Shown here: in pieces, positions 63,418-64,000 of the stretch
Numbering within the stretch: the stretch's first letter is position 1
Layout: each line of letters opens with the position of its first letter
Source: CAWEHU01 sp963808965
Lineage (GTDB): Bacteria > Pseudomonadota > Alphaproteobacteria > Acetobacterales > Acetobacteraceae
DNA length: 64,000 nucleotides
Reading direction: 5' to 3'
NCBI GenBank assembly: GCA_963808965.1
Contig: CAWEHU010000016.1
Coordinates: 62,001-126,000 of the forward strand
Notes under the pieces: model-generated
The model's input: the letters and a program-made list of their open reading frames with translations, nothing else
The model's database searches: none
What the model was told of the DNA's origin: nothing
Program-made: the position numbers and the translations under genes

Positions 63418-64000
63418 GACCCTTCCCGACCCGAAGCGGACCTTCAGTTCCTGAAGCGGATCGTCATAGATGTGTCGGGAGCGAAAGTTGGGCTTTGGTG
63501 GCTCAGAAGATAAAAGCCGCCAGCGGGCTCTCATTCCTCGTTTACAGCGGGTCCTTGTGTACAGGCCACCGCGACGCGCGACGGCCATTTGCTGAATCCC
63601 CACCACGGGATTAGCAAAGCGCACACGATGAAATTGTCCGGGATGCTGACATGGGAGGGAAATGGAGTAATCGTATCCAGTGGGCTGGATTTATCCGCTA
63701 ACTCGACCTCGCCACCATGCTGGGCCTCCGCATCGGGGAACTCAGTGGTGCCTCCATCGCCACACCGAGGGAGCGCGAGCGCATCCGTGATGCAGATCCT
63801 GCAGAGCCGATGTCGCGTCAGGCTGCTCAACTGAGCTCGCACTGCGCGTTATTGGTCAAGAGCAACGACCATTTCCTTTCGTGCGACCTGGCCACTGGGG
63901 TCGTTGATGTCCTTGAACTCACTTACCTTAAACCAGTCAGTGCACTTCTTATACCTTCAGCCCTAAACGTTTCTCGTCATATATCCGAATCTCGTTGATT
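63418..64000. other. Right-end stretch without a confident gene
   Basis: 583 bases. A plus-strand run near 63714-63998 (LATMLGLRIGELSGA...LLVKSNDHFLSCDLATGVVDVLELTYLK) stays open to a stop at 63996-63998 but has no recognisable family and no start in context. It may be the tail of the broken gene before it. Confidence 0.3.

Noticed and set aside
63714..63998. A tyrosine recombinase fragment (LATMLGLRIGELSGA)
   Set aside because: The short match to the integrase 'TGLRxxEL' motif is not followed by any catalytic block, so chance is as likely.

Overview
The window looks like the chromosome of a GC-rich alphaproteobacterium, most likely Rhodospirillales/Acetobacteraceae. This is an inference from gene content: DUF1150 next to Hsp20, a small DUF6494 protein, a long type-B PutA, malate synthase G, a three-heme AADH-type cytochrome c, a phasin, a class II RNR of RTPR type, and strong GC bias at third codon positions. 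No marker gene was compared against a database.

Layout. 0-3 kb: the end of ccmA, ccmB, then an alpha-glucosidase interrupted by an in-frame TAG. 3-9 kb: tRNA-Asn, tRNA-Leu, an SLC13/TrkA-C permease, a GlcD-type FAD oxidase, a tyrosine-phosphatase-like protein, a PRC-barrel protein and a decayed zinc alcohol dehydrogenase. 8.6-16.7 kb: a seven-gene run of HpcH/HpaI aldolase, UxaA-type altronate dehydratase and a complete dppABCDF peptide importer. 16.8-25 kb: DUF255 thioredoxin protein, BON-LysM protein, YidB-like protein, SLT-SPOR lipoprotein, a polysaccharide-type ABC exporter pair and the cytochrome c. 25.5-33.6 kb: malate synthase G, an orphan OmpR-type regulator, an HtrA protease, an HlyD/ABC/permease efflux operon, a VOC protein and DUF6494. 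33.6-41.6 kb: GDSL hydrolase, SbmA/YddA-type ABC protein, DUF1499, an EAL protein, def-fmt-truA, Hsp20 and DUF1150. 41.8-51 kb: poxB, an IS110 element inside a palindromic repeat, putA and a GABA-type permease. 51.3-62 kb: malic enzyme, then a minus-strand run cysE - cysteine desulfurase - iscS - ferredoxin - mnmA - tRNA-Met, which links cysteine synthesis to sulfur transfer and tRNA thiolation; then an alpha/beta hydrolase, a class II RNR carrying a palindromic insertion, and a phasin. 62-64 kb: gene-poor, apparently degraded DNA with one fragment resembling AIPR-type abortive-infection proteins.

The most striking signal is at the IS110 element. The non-coding segment before its transposase folds into three stem-loops, two with large internal loops. 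The four single-stranded guide segments match, in the expected polarity, the left flank, the right flank, the left end and the right end of the same element. This is the architecture of an IS110 bridge RNA, and it fixes the element ends and the REP-type target.

A second pattern affects how the genes read. About 17 genes or gene parts are broken by a single extra base, nearly always a doubled base, and I saw no single-base loss among them. I read this as probable insertion-type sequencing error, so those genes are annotated as full length with the shift point marked.
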